Origin: DATBIS01 sp036556805
GTDB taxonomy: Bacteria > Actinomycetota > UBA4738 > HRBIN12
Reading direction: 5' to 3'
NCBI GenBank assembly: GCA_036556805.1
Contig: DATBIS010000087.1
Span: 1 to 24,333, forward strand
Length of the DNA stretch: 24,333 nt
The translations under genes were made by a program, and so were the position numbers. The stretch's first letter is position 1. The number at the start of each line of letters is the position of its first letter. Positions 1 through 7,747 of the stretch are shown here, in pieces. The notes beneath the pieces are model-generated. The model was not told the DNA's origin. It ran no database searches and saw nothing but the letters and a program-made list of their open reading frames with translations.

Positions 1-259
1 GCTCCAACACGTTGCGTGCGTCTCTGCACCATGCGAGCCGACGCGGCGGCAGCAGGCGCGTTCGGAGCACGCGGTCGTTCCGATCGAGGAACGCCACGAG
101 GATCGCGAAGCGCATGCCGAACGTGTGAACGCTGCGGGCGCCCTCGAAGAGCATCCCGTGGCCGGGGACGAGCGAGTCGCGGCCGAGCAGCCCGCGTCGA
201 CGCTCTCGTCTCGACTCAGGGATCTCGACGACGAACGGGCCGAGCCTGGATCGCCGCAC
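1..259 (-). CDS. DUF192 family protein, 5' part (gene runs off the window)
   Basis: Reading the minus strand from the GTG at 259 gives a continuous frame to the window edge (about 86 residues). It contains RRRGLLGRDSL, GHGMLF, RSVHTFGMRFAI and AFLDRNDRVL, the order typical of the DUF192 family (small single-domain proteins of uncertain role). The start is supported by TACCGT at 266-271, exactly six bases before the GTG, as in other leaderless genes here. No signal peptide is visible, although some DUF192 proteins have one. The frame happens to be the same as that of the 3' half of the cyclase upstream, whose TGA at 311-313 separates them by 51 bases. The C-terminus lies outside the window. 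The family call is firm; the function is unknown. Confidence 0.8.
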   Translation of the reverse strand, partial: MRRSRLGPFVVEIPESRRERRRGLLGRDSLVPGHGMLFEGARSVHTFGMRFAILVAFLDRNDRVLRTRLLPPRRLAWCRDARNVLE

Positions 260-265
260 GATCGC

Positions 266-271
266 ACGGTA
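266..271 (-). promoter_or_regulatory. -10-like TACCGT for leaderless DUF192 gene
   Basis: TACCGT matches TAnnnT and ends six bases before the GTG at 259, so transcription would start at about the start codon. No Shine-Dalgarno is present. No convincing -35 box was seen. Confidence 0.5.
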
Positions 272-310
272 GCGTCGCCCACCGACACGGGCGGGCGGGC
301 CGCGCTCGTA

Positions 311-2221
311 TCAGGTCAGCGTCTCGGCTGCGGTTCCGCCGAGCTCTTCGATCAACGATCGCGTTCGAGCCGCGGACACGATGTCCTCACGGTGTTCGAA
401 GAGTTCGAGCGCATGCTCGAGGGTCGAGACCGCCTCGTCCCGCCGCTCGGCCAGGCGCAGGACCTCGGCGCGATCCAGGAGGACCGCCGTCCGGTCGATC
501 GAGTACAGGGTTGCCTCGAAGTACGTGACGGCTTCCCGAGCCATCCTCTCCGCCTCCTCGAGCCGTCCTTGCCGCGCCAGAACCTTGGACAACGCGCCGA
601 GGCCCGTGTACCGCGACCAGTCATCGTCGGCCTCGGCGGCCGCTCGTGCCAGTTGCTCGGCGTCGTCGAAGCGCCCGAGCGCATAGAGCGTCTGCGACAA
701 CCACGCCGACATGATCTTGAGGGGCAACCCCATTCGCTCGATCTGCTCGTAGCCCTCGGCAAGAACGTCGAGCGCCTCCGCGGTCTGGCCGGCCAGCATC
801 TTGACGTCCCACACGATCTCGGCACGGGACCAGTAGGCCCACAGGTAACCGTTCTCGCGGTTGATCTCGCGACATTGCGTGGCGAAGTCGAGCGCCTCAT
901 CGAAACGCCCTTGGCGCGGCAAGAGGTGACCGAGCGCGTGGTACATCTCCGCGGAGAGTGTTCGGTTCCCCTCCGTTTGCTGCAGGATCTCCTGACACCG
1001 GCGGATCGCCTCCCCGACGGGTGTGGGACCGCGGGCGAGGTTGTAGCCGATGCCCCAATAGATCTCGGCCTGCTCCCCGACGTCGCGCGCGCGCCGGGCA
1101 TGGGACAGAGCCTGCTCATAGGCCGCGTCGTTCTCGAAGGTCGGCCGGAGGTCGGCGACGAGCCGCCAGGCTCGCGAGAGCCCTCGCTCATCCCCGGACG
1201 CCTCGAACACGTTGATCGCCTCCTCGGCGTCTCGCTCGGCTTCGGCGTCGTCTCGGTCGCGCGAGAGCACCCGTCGCAGCACGAGCGCGTGCGATCGCAA
1301 GCCGGCGTCGCCGATCGCCGTCGAGCGCTCGATCGCTTCGTCGAGTGTCGTCCGCGCTCGCTCCGGTTCGCCAGCCCAATCGAGGGAGCGTCCGAGGTCC
1401 GTGAGCGCGCTCAACCGGAGCGGGTCGTCCGGATGCAGCAAGTCGGCCGCACGAGTGAGCAAGCTGACGGCAGCGGTGAGATCGCCACGAGCGGAAGCTC
1501 GTGTCCCGGCCGACGCCAGGCGGCTGCCGGCGAGGTCGGCGAGCCTTCGCTCTCGCGCGGTCTCGTTGCCGAGCTCGGTTCGATAGCGATAGGCCCGCTC
1601 GAGGTGGTACCCGACGATCTCTTCTTGCTCCCCCAGGGAGCTCCCTGTCTCCTCCATCCAGCCGGCGAACCGTTCGTGCAAGTCGGCTCTCTCGATCTTC
1701 GGGATCGCGTCGTAGGCCGTATCGCGGATGAGCAGGTGGCGGAACGCGAGAGCTTCCGTATCCGCGAGATCGGACCGCTCCCCGCGCACGAACTGTTGTC
1801 GCACGAGCGACCGGAGGCCCGGACCGACATCGTCGATTCCGCCGTTCGCCATGAGCCGAACGGCCGCGGGGTAGAAGACCTGCCCCATCACCGAGGCGAC
1901 GTCCAGGAGCCTGCGCTGCGACGAGGGCAGCTTGTCGAGCCTCGCGGCGAGGAGCGCCGAGATCGTGGCGGGCACCGGCAGCTTGGCGAGGTCGCCCGTG
2001 GCAGTCCACCGACCGTCCTTCACCACGAGCCGGCCCTCGTCGATCAGCAGGCCCGCGACCTCCTCCGCGTAGAGGGGGTTTCCCGCGGCGGCCTCGACGA
2101 TCCGCGCCCGGACCGCTTCGTCCACGGGGTCGTCGAACAGGTTCGCGACCAGCGCGTCGCACGCGTCGGGTCGAGCGGTTCCAGAAGGATCGACGTCGCG
2201 TTCAGCTTGCCGCCGCCCCAT
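311..2221 (-). CDS. C-terminal part of a frameshifted cyclase/ATPase regulator (TPR half)
   Basis: This open frame is the continuation, in another frame, of the gene starting at 3468. Only the part from about 2160 down is authentic; residues read from 2160-2221 are out of frame with the family. The true part begins DALVANLFDDP and then AAAGNPLYAEEV, which matches AEGNPLYVEQM in the intact paralogue at 8724-11906. After that come the end of the ATPase region (ISALLAARLDKL, VASVMGQVFY, RHLLIRDTAYDAI) and a long helical repeat region with many A-G-R-x-x-A patterns typical of TPR repeats, ending ETLT. On its own it would be an ATPase/TPR fragment without cyclase domain or Walker A motif. Whether it is expressed separately cannot be told; no ribosome binding site was evident near 2221. 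Confidence 0.75.
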   Translation of the reverse strand: MGRRQAERDVDPSGTARPDACDALVANLFDDPVDEAVRARIVEAAAGNPLYAEEVAGLLIDEGRLVVKDGRWTATGDLAKLPVPATISALLAARLDKLPSSQRRLLDVASVMGQVFYPAAVRLMANGGIDDVGPGLRSLVRQQFVRGERSDLADTEALAFRHLLIRDTAYDAIPKIERADLHERFAGWMEETGSSLGEQEEIVGYHLERAYRYRTELGNETARERRLADLAGSRLASAGTRASARGDLTAAVSLLTRAADLLHPDDPLRLSALTDLGRSLDWAGEPERARTTLDEAIERSTAIGDAGLRSHALVLRRVLSRDRDDAEAERDAEEAINVFEASGDERGLSRAWRLVADLRPTFENDAAYEQALSHARRARDVGEQAEIYWGIGYNLARGPTPVGEAIRRCQEILQQTEGNRTLSAEMYHALGHLLPRQGRFDEALDFATQCREINRENGYLWAYWSRAEIVWDVKMLAGQTAEALDVLAEGYEQIERMGLPLKIMSAWLSQTLYALGRFDDAEQLARAAAEADDDWSRYTGLGALSKVLARQGRLEEAERMAREAVTYFEATLYSIDRTAVLLDRAEVLRLAERRDEAVSTLEHALELFEHREDIVSAARTRSLIEELGGTAAETLT

Positions 2222-3468
2222 CCCTGATGGTCATCGAGAAACTCAGGGCGCGCCATACACGCCATCAGGATGGGGGCATCCCCGGCGAAATCGACGACGT
2301 GCTCCACGAGCTCGATGAGCTTCGCCTCGCCCCATTGGAGATCGTCCACCACGAACACGACCGGACGGTCTGCGGCCAAGTGTTCGAGCAGGACGCGGAT
2401 GGCCCAGAGCGTTTCCTCGGGCGCCGCCTCGGACCCGCGGATCCCGATCGCCTGTCCGACCAGCTCGGCGACGCGATCCGCCTGAGGATCTCCGAGCATG
2501 AGCGAGGCGAGCTTGGCCCGCGCGGCGTCCGACGCCTCCATCTCGCGGAGGCCGGCGACGTCGATCAGGGCTTCGGCGAGCGGGTAGAAGGTGATGCCCT
2601 CCCCGTACGGCAGGCACCGTCCACGGAGGACCGTTGCCTCGGATTCGACCCCTTCGACGAAGGCCTGCATGAGCCGAGACTTGCCCACGCCAGCGACGCC
2701 GAGGAGGGTGAACAGCTGGCACGCCTGATCCGTGACCGCCCTCTGGAACGTGTCCCGGAGCAGTGCGAGCTCGCGCTCCCGCCCGACGATCGGTGCATCG
2801 AGGTGCCGAGAGAACGCGGTCGCGCCTTGGGTCACCTCGAGCAGGCGATAGGCGGGGACGGGGTCTGCCTTCCCCTTCAGGTCGAGGGCGTCGACGGGTT
2901 CGGCCGTGACGGCCTCACGGACGAGCCGATACGTCGCTTCTCCGACGAGGACCTGGCCCGGCGAGGCGGCTTGCTCGAGACGGGCGGCGACGTTCACCGC
3001 GTCTCCTACGACGATCGTGTCGCCCGAACCCGTCACGACCTCGCCGGTGTTCACCCCGATCCGACACGCGAGGGTGACGCCATGATCGCGTTCGAGTACT
3101 GGATTCAGGTCCAACAGGACCTGACGCATGTCCGCCGCGGCGCGGACGGCGCGAATCGCGTCGTCCTCGTGGACCTGCGGCACGCCGAACACCGCCATCA
3201 CGGCGTCGCCGATGAACTTTTCGATCGTGCCGCCGTGGCGCTCGATCGGCATGCGCACGGCGTCGAAGTACCGCTGCGTGACGAGTCGAAGCTTCTCGGC
3301 ATCGAGGATCTCGCCCATCGCCGTCGACCCCGCGAGGTCGCAGAAGATGATCGTCACCGTCTTCCGCACCTGAGATGACGGTGAAGCGGTCGTCAACGGC
3401 GCGGCGCACTCCCCGCAATACCGGTTGGACTCCGGGTTCTCGTGTCCGCACACCCGACACGTGACCAC
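2044..3468 (-). CDS. Zinc-ribbon + adenylate cyclase + AAA ATPase regulator, N-terminal part (frameshifted)
   Basis: Predicted cytosolic signalling protein of the class III cyclase/ATPase/TPR type. An N-terminal CxxC-x10-CxxC zinc ribbon (C4, C7, C18, C21) precedes a cyclase domain (about 35-210) with metal-binding D44 (FCDLAGST) and D88 (FIGDAVMAVFG). K84 and D156 suggest ATP as substrate, and N159 and R163 in VNVAARLEQA are the transition-state pair. An ATPase domain follows with Walker A GVAGVGKS (257-264) and Walker B VVFVVDD (D375, D376). Authentic sequence stops at about residue 436; the remaining residues to 2044 are low-complexity frameshift product. Adding one base near 2160 joins it to the frame ending at 311, giving about 1052 residues against 1060 in the paralogue. 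GTG start at 3468 with TAAGCT six bases upstream; leaderless. Either a recent pseudogene or a sequence error. Confidence 0.85.
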   Translation of the reverse strand: MVTCRVCGHENPESNRYCGECAAPLTTASPSSQVRKTVTIIFCDLAGSTAMGEILDAEKLRLVTQRYFDAVRMPIERHGGTIEKFIGDAVMAVFGVPQVHEDDAIRAVRAAADMRQVLLDLNPVLERDHGVTLACRIGVNTGEVVTGSGDTIVVGDAVNVAARLEQAASPGQVLVGEATYRLVREAVTAEPVDALDLKGKADPVPAYRLLEVTQGATAFSRHLDAPIVGRERELALLRDTFQRAVTDQACQLFTLLGVAGVGKSRLMQAFVEGVESEATVLRGRCLPYGEGITFYPLAEALIDVAGLREMEASDAARAKLASLMLGDPQADRVAELVGQAIGIRGSEAAPEETLWAIRVLLEHLAADRPVVFVVDDLQWGEAKLIELVEHVVDFAGDAPILMACMARPEFLDDHQGWGGGKLNATSILLEPLDPTRATRWSRTCSTTPWTKRSGRGSSRPPRETPSTRRRSRAC

Positions 3469-3474
3469 GCTCGG

Positions 3475-3480
3475 AGCTTA
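3475..3480 (-). promoter_or_regulatory. -10-like TAAGCT for leaderless cyclase gene
   Basis: TAAGCT ends six bases before the GTG at 3468, with no Shine-Dalgarno between. Same layout as at 7711-7716, 11913-11918 and others. Confidence 0.5.
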
Positions 3481-3512
3481 GGCCGGAACCTGAATGGGCG
3501 CGAGCCGCCGCG

Positions 3513-3587
3513 TGGGCCGGGCAGGATTCGAACCCGCGACACGAGGGTTAAAAGCCCCCTGCTCTAACCAAGCTGAGCTACCGGCCC
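3513..3587 (-). tRNA. tRNA-Lys (anticodon TTT)
   Basis: The minus strand folds as a full cloverleaf. The acceptor GGGCCGG (5' end at 3587) pairs perfectly with CCGGCCC (3514-3520). The D arm is GCTC/GAGC. The anticodon stem GGGGG/CCCTC has one G-T pair and the loop CTTTTAA puts TTT at 3550-3552. The T arm is GCGGG-TTCGAAT-CCTGC. The discriminator is A at 3513 and CCA is not encoded. TTT reads AAA and AAG lysine codons. It sits alone between two protein genes. Confidence 0.96.
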
Positions 3588-3711
3588 CACGCGAAGGGTA
3601 CCCCGAGGTCCCAGGTCTGGAGGCCGGCGGAACGCTCGCCCTCGTGGCGTCGTCGAACGTGTCACGGGCGCTCTCGCTCGTGGCATGTCCGTTCGAGGAA
3701 AGGAGACGTTC

Positions 3712-4455
3712 ATGAGCAGACGAGTGGCTGTGATCGTTGCCGCCGTCCTGGTGCTCGGCCTCGTGGCCGGATTCGCGGCGAGCGCGATGGGAGACGACGC
3801 CTCGCCGGCCTCGGGGAAGCCGTCGCGAACCATCACGGTCTCGTCGACGGCCACCGTCAAGGCGCCGCCCGACGAGGCGGTCGTGAACTTCGGCGTCCGC
3901 TCGGAGGATCCCGACAGCACGAAGGCGCTCGCGCAGAACGCCGAGGACATGACCGCCGTGCTCGACGCCTTGAAAGCCGCCGGCATCGCCGAGAAGGACA
4001 TCCAGACGCTGAACGTCGGGCTCGATCAGCGCGTGGACAACCGTGGGAAGCCGAACGAGCTGCGCACCTTCGTCGCGTCGAACTCGATTCAGGTGAAGAT
4101 CCACGATCTCCAGGCGGCGGGCGAGGTGATCGATGCCGCCGTGCGCGCGGGAGCCGATTCCGTGAACGACATCCGGTTCGAGCTGTCGAACCCGAACGCC
4201 ATCCGCACGGACGCCCTCACACAGGCCGTCGAGGGCGCTCGCACGAAGGTGGATGCCTTGGCGGCCGCAGCGGGTGCCGACGTCCTCGGCGTGGTCTCCA
4301 TCAACGAAGATGCCTTCCGGCAGCCCGTATACCGCGCCGCCTACGACCAGGCCGCCCTCTCGTACGCCGTTCCTACGGCGGCCCCGACGCCGATCGTGTC
4401 GCCGGATTCGCTCCAGGTGAGCGTGACCGTGTCCGTCGTGTGGGAGATCAGCTGA
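3712..4455 (+). CDS. Secreted SIMPL (DUF541) domain protein
   Basis: 247-residue protein with an N-terminal export signal (SRR followed by a hydrophobic run VAVIVAAVLVLGLVAG). The SIMPL/DUF541 domain follows: RTITVSSTATVKAPPDEAVVNFGV, the ALKAAGIAEKDIQTLNVGL segment, and a C-terminal beta strand LQVSVTVSVVWEI. Proteins of this family are usually periplasmic or surface-attached (for example BP26-type) and their biochemical role is poorly known. An in-frame ATG at 3685 exists, but the strong ribosome binding site AAAGGAG (3699-3705) lies inside that extension, six bases before 3712, so 3712 is the start. It converges on the oxidase gene at 4475, with only 19 bases between. Confidence 0.9.
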   Translation: MSRRVAVIVAAVLVLGLVAGFAASAMGDDASPASGKPSRTITVSSTATVKAPPDEAVVNFGVRSEDPDSTKALAQNAEDMTAVLDALKAAGIAEKDIQTLNVGLDQRVDNRGKPNELRTFVASNSIQVKIHDLQAAGEVIDAAVRAGADSVNDIRFELSNPNAIRTDALTQAVEGARTKVDALAAAAGADVLGVVSINEDAFRQPVYRAAYDQAALSYAVPTAAPTPIVSPDSLQVSVTVSVVWEIS

Positions 4456-4474
4456 CCGGGCGCCCGTTCGCTAG

Positions 4475-6082
4475 CTAGCGCACGCGAACGAGCCGGCCGA
4501 AGGAGGGAATGAACCTGACCCCGTCGTTCCGCATCGCGAACAGGAGGTAGTCGCCCGGCGGCGCCGCGTGCGCATCGCGAGGCCCCGGCACGGAGAGCTG
4601 CGCATCGCTCGAGTCGCCATCGAACAGCTGCACGATGCGCTGGTTCCCGTCCCAGGCATGGGTCATCGAGCCCGGTGCGACGAGCGTGACCCTGTGGATC
4701 GGGCCGCCCTCGACCGCGAGGATGAACGGCAGGCCGTACCCGATCGAGTCGGGGACTCCGACGATCCGAGGGCGCTCGTCGGGCGCCACGCCGATGAGGT
4801 ACGGCGGTGTGAAGATGCGGAGGTCCGGCCGCTCCGTGTCGTCGCCCTCGCCCTGGCCACCCGCCACCAGGACCCTCGCGTCGGGGAGCAACAAGGCGAC
4901 GTTGTGGTAGCCGCGCACGTATGGATCGTCCCACGGCGGGCTGGTGGTCACCGTCTCGGTCGCGGGATCGACGATCTGAGCCCGTTTCGGATCGTCGAAG
5001 CCGCCGCTGCCGTTCACGAGTGCCACGGTCGTGTCGGGCAGCAGCACGGCGGCCGGGTGCGCCCGCGCGATCCCGGTGTCGATCGTGCGCCATGTGTCCT
5101 CGAGCGGGTCGTAGAGATGGGCTTGCGGGATCGCGCCCGTGCCGTCCTCGTCGCCAGCGCCCGCGATCAGGATCCGCCCGTCCGCGAGCAGGACGCTCGA
5201 GGCGCCGTCGGCCGAGAAGAACACGTCCGTCCCTCCTCGGAAGGCGTTCGGGCGTGAGGCGAACCGCGCCCCGGGGTCGAGAGGATCGGCGTAGTTGAAG
5301 AAGTGCACCTCGCCGGTCTTCCCGATCATCACGACGTCGCGGAGATGGCCCTCGAGCTCGATCGGCTGCGGCAGCACGAACGTGTGCGTGTAGTCGGAGC
5401 CGGTCGCGGAGATCTCCGGGGCTCGACGGTGGGGGACGAGCATCGTCCACGGCGGCCCGCCGGCGTCGAAGCTCGCGGGATCGAAGAGCTGGATGGTCCG
5501 GTTCTCGTTGAGGCCGAAGTCGACGAACCCGGAGAGCACGAGCATCCTGCCGTCCGCCGTGCGCGTGACCGTCGAGTACCAGGCACGTCCGCCCAACAGA
5601 TCGTCGTCGATCGGCGTCCACGGCGACGTGCCCTCGTCGAAGAGGATCCCGTAGTCGAGGCCGGTGTCGAAGAAGTGCCCGCCGCCGACATGCAGCACGC
5701 GTCCGTCGGCGAGATAGGCGTGCCCGGCGCAGAAAAGGCTGTCTCCCGGGCGGCGCACCGGTACGTGCAGCGGGTCGACGAGGAACGGGCCTTCGTCCAT
5801 CGGATCGATCACGAAGCTCGGATAGCTTCGACCGTCCCCACCTTGCCCCGACATCAGGATCCTGCCGGATGCCAGCAGCGTGGCGTGGATCGGCGCGACC
5901 TGGCCCATCGACACCAGGGGGCCCCACTCGCCGGCCTCCGGCGTCGATGGGCCGTCGTCCGTCGGCGCAGGTGCGCTCGAGGAGTTGAGAGCGACGGCGG
6001 CGCCGGCGATTCCTGCGGCCACGGCGAGGCCTCCGGCGAGAAAGGCGCGCCGGTCGACACGACGTGCTTCCGGGGAAGGCAG
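4475..6082 (-). CDS. Tat-exported copper radical oxidase-like protein (galactose/glyoxal oxidase type), probable CTG start
   Basis: About 535 residues. The N-terminus has a twin-arginine signal (RRAFLAGG, residues 11-18, then an alanine-rich hydrophobic stretch), so export folded with cofactor is likely. The body has kelch-type repeats (xDGRVLxxGG) and ends in a DUF1929-like domain. Residues in the expected places for galactose/glyoxal oxidases are all present: Cys118 (FCAGH) and Tyr169 (RAWYST), which would form the Tyr-Cys radical cofactor, Tyr392-His393 (GYHNVALLLPD) and His475 (MTHAWDGNQR) as copper ligands. This family oxidises alcohols or aldehydes to aldehydes or acids, making hydrogen peroxide; the substrate cannot be told. 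No ATG, GTG or TTG starts the frame in front of the Tat motif. A CTG at 6082 follows GAAGGGG (6089-6095) with a 6-base gap. That SD overlaps the end of nadE, so the genes are probably co-transcribed. Confidence 0.85.
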   Translation of the reverse strand: MPSPEARRVDRRAFLAGGLAVAAGIAGAAVALNSSSAPAPTDDGPSTPEAGEWGPLVSMGQVAPIHATLLASGRILMSGQGGDGRSYPSFVIDPMDEGPFLVDPLHVPVRRPGDSLFCAGHAYLADGRVLHVGGGHFFDTGLDYGILFDEGTSPWTPIDDDLLGGRAWYSTVTRTADGRMLVLSGFVDFGLNENRTIQLFDPASFDAGGPPWTMLVPHRRAPEISATGSDYTHTFVLPQPIELEGHLRDVVMIGKTGEVHFFNYADPLDPGARFASRPNAFRGGTDVFFSADGASSVLLADGRILIAGAGDEDGTGAIPQAHLYDPLEDTWRTIDTGIARAHPAAVLLPDTTVALVNGSGGFDDPKRAQIVDPATETVTTSPPWDDPYVRGYHNVALLLPDARVLVAGGQGEGDDTERPDLRIFTPPYLIGVAPDERPRIVGVPDSIGYGLPFILAVEGGPIHRVTLVAPGSMTHAWDGNQRIVQLFDGDSSDAQLSVPGPRDAHAAPPGDYLLFAMRNDGVRFIPSFGRLVRVR

Positions 6083-6084
6083 CG

Positions 6085-7704
6085 CTAGCCCCTTCGGCCG
6101 TAGCGGTTCGTGATGGGAAGCCGCCGATCGCGGCCGAACGCCTTCGGCGTGATCTTCACCCCGGGAGCGGCCTGCCGCCGCTTGTACTCCGCGCGATCGA
6201 TCATCGCGGCGACCCGTTCGACGGTCGCCCGGTCGTGGCCCCTTCGCACGATCTCTTCGACGTCGAGGTCGTCCTCGACGTAGAGCTCGATGATCGGGTC
6301 GAGCACCTCGTAGGGCGGCAGCGAGTCGGTGTCGAGCTGGTTGGGGCGAAGCTCCGCCGACGGCGGCTTCGAGAGGATGCGCCGAGGGATCGGCTCGCCG
6401 GGGCCGGCGGCGTTCCGCCAGCGCGCGAGCTCGTACACGAGCAGCTTCGGGACGTCCTCGATCGGCGCGAAGCCGCCCGCCATGTCGCCGTAGAGCGTGG
6501 AGTAGCCGACGGCGTACTCGCTCTTGTTCCCGGTGGCGAGCACCATCGAGCCGTTGGCGTTCGAGACCGCCATGAGCAGGTTCCCGCGGATCCGCGCCTG
6601 GAGGTTCTCCTCGGTGAGCCCCTCGGCCGGTCGTTCGAGCACGTCGTCTACGACGGCGCGGTACGCGGCGAGGATGTCGGCGATCGGCGCCGTGTCGATC
6701 CGCACACCCAGGCGGCCGGCGCATTCCACCGCGTCCTCCAGGCTCTCGGGGGAGGAATACGCCGACGGCATCGCGAGCACGCGCACCGAGCCGGGATCGA
6801 GGGCGTCTGCCGCGATCGTCGCCACGAGCGCCGAGTCGATGCCGCCGGAGAGCCCCACCACGACCTCTCGGAACCCGTTCTTGCGAACGTAGTCCCGCAG
6901 CCCGAGCACGATCGCCCGGTACACCTCCTCGGGTCCGGTCGGCCACACGCGATCGGCGTCGGACGAGGCGCCCTCGGCGCCGATCTCCACGACGACGAGG
7001 TCTTCCTCGAACATCGCCGCGCGCGCGGTCACGTCGCCGTCGGGCGAGACCACGAGCGAGCCGCCATCGAAGACCAGCTCGTCCTGGCCTCCCACGGCGT
7101 TCACGTACACGATCCACGCGCCGGTCTGCCGCGCGCGATCTCGGCAGATCTCGAGGCGCTCCGCGCCCTTGTGCCGGTGGTACGGCGACCCGTTGATGTT
7201 GAGGATCACGTTCGGGCGCGACCGCGCGTAGTCGTCGAAAGGCGCGTCGCCGTGCCACGCGTCCTCGCACACCGAGAGCCCGAGGTCCGACGAGGCCACG
7301 CGCACCGAGCACGCCGCGGTGCCGGGCACGAAGTAGCGCTTCTCGTCGAACACGCCGAAGTTCGGCAGCTGGATCTTGTGGTAGCGCTCCTCCGCGGCTC
7401 CGCCGCGGAGGAGCGCGGCGGCGTTGTGGAGTCCGCGTGTCGTGCGATCCACGAAGCCCACGAGGACGGCGCAGCCGTCCGCCGTCGCCGCCGCGAGCTT
7501 GTCGAGCGCTTCGAGGTTGTCGCGCACGAACGCCGGCCGCAGGACCAGGTCCTCGGGCGGGTAGCCCGTGATCGCGAGCTCCGGGAAGCAGACGAGATCG
7601 GCGCCGCGCTCGGTCGCGCGCTCGGCCAGCTCGGCCATCATCGCGACGTTCCCGTCGAGGTCGCCGACGGTGGTGTTCAGCTGCCCGAGCGCGACGCGCA
7701 CCAC
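6085..7704 (-). CDS. nadE: Glutamine-dependent NAD+ synthetase
   Basis: 539-residue two-domain enzyme that makes NAD+ from deamido-NAD+ with ATP and ammonia taken from glutamine, the last step of NAD biosynthesis in the cytosol. The N-terminal nitrilase-type glutaminase domain (about 1-260) has the catalytic triad Glu42 (FPELAITGYPP), Lys110 (HKIQLPNFGVFDEKRYF) and Cys146 (LSVCEDAW). The C-terminal synthetase domain carries the ATP pyrophosphatase loop SGGIDS (286-291) and MVLATGNKSEYAVGYSTLYGDMAGGF. Length is normal for the two-domain form. Start: GTG at 7704 (the next codon is also GTG), with TAAGCT six bases upstream and no SD, so leaderless. A perfect 15-bp inverted repeat lies in the coding sequence at 7384-7416. 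The oxidase gene follows directly. Confidence 0.96.
   Translation of the reverse strand: MVRVALGQLNTTVGDLDGNVAMMAELAERATERGADLVCFPELAITGYPPEDLVLRPAFVRDNLEALDKLAAATADGCAVLVGFVDRTTRGLHNAAALLRGGAAEERYHKIQLPNFGVFDEKRYFVPGTAACSVRVASSDLGLSVCEDAWHGDAPFDDYARSRPNVILNINGSPYHRHKGAERLEICRDRARQTGAWIVYVNAVGGQDELVFDGGSLVVSPDGDVTARAAMFEEDLVVVEIGAEGASSDADRVWPTGPEEVYRAIVLGLRDYVRKNGFREVVVGLSGGIDSALVATIAADALDPGSVRVLAMPSAYSSPESLEDAVECAGRLGVRIDTAPIADILAAYRAVVDDVLERPAEGLTEENLQARIRGNLLMAVSNANGSMVLATGNKSEYAVGYSTLYGDMAGGFAPIEDVPKLLVYELARWRNAAGPGEPIPRRILSKPPSAELRPNQLDTDSLPPYEVLDPIIELYVEDDLDVEEIVRRGHDRATVERVAAMIDRAEYKRRQAAPGVKITPKAFGRDRRLPITNRYGRRG
6089..6095 (-). promoter_or_regulatory. Ribosome binding site deciding the CTG start of the oxidase
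   Basis: GAAGGGG on the minus strand lies six bases before the CTG at 6080-6082 and inside the last codons of nadE. It is the only SD-like element near the Tat signal, and supports CTG as start. Confidence 0.5.
7384..7416. repeat. Perfect 15-bp inverted repeat inside nadE
   Basis: Arms GCGCTCCTCCGCGGC (7384-7398) and its exact reverse complement (7402-7416) flank a TCC loop. It encodes LLRGGAAEER (about residues 97-107) in the glutaminase domain. Confidence 0.8.
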
Positions 7705-7710
7705 GCCGGA

Positions 7711-7716
7711 AGCTTA
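7711..7716 (-). promoter_or_regulatory. -10-like TAAGCT for leaderless nadE
   Basis: TAAGCT ends six bases before the GTG at 7704, and no Shine-Dalgarno is present. A possible weak -35 (TCGACC, 16 bases further upstream) is uncertain. Confidence 0.5.
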
Positions 7717-7747
7717 CGCGGGCGGGTGACGCGGTCGAGCCGGGTCG

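Noticed and set aside
125..2227. Long plus-strand open frame opposite the first cyclase
   Set aside because: Its translation shows no domain; it is the antisense shadow of the cyclase/TPR gene, as expected at this GC content.
3588..3640. TACCCT upstream of tRNA-Lys as its promoter
   Set aside because: The hexamer is a plausible -10, but nothing resembling a -35 is at the right distance.
4465..4490. 7-bp inverted repeat CGTTCGC/GCGAACG between SIMPL and the oxidase as a two-way terminator
   Set aside because: The stem is short, the loop is 12 bases and there is no T-run; too weak to list.
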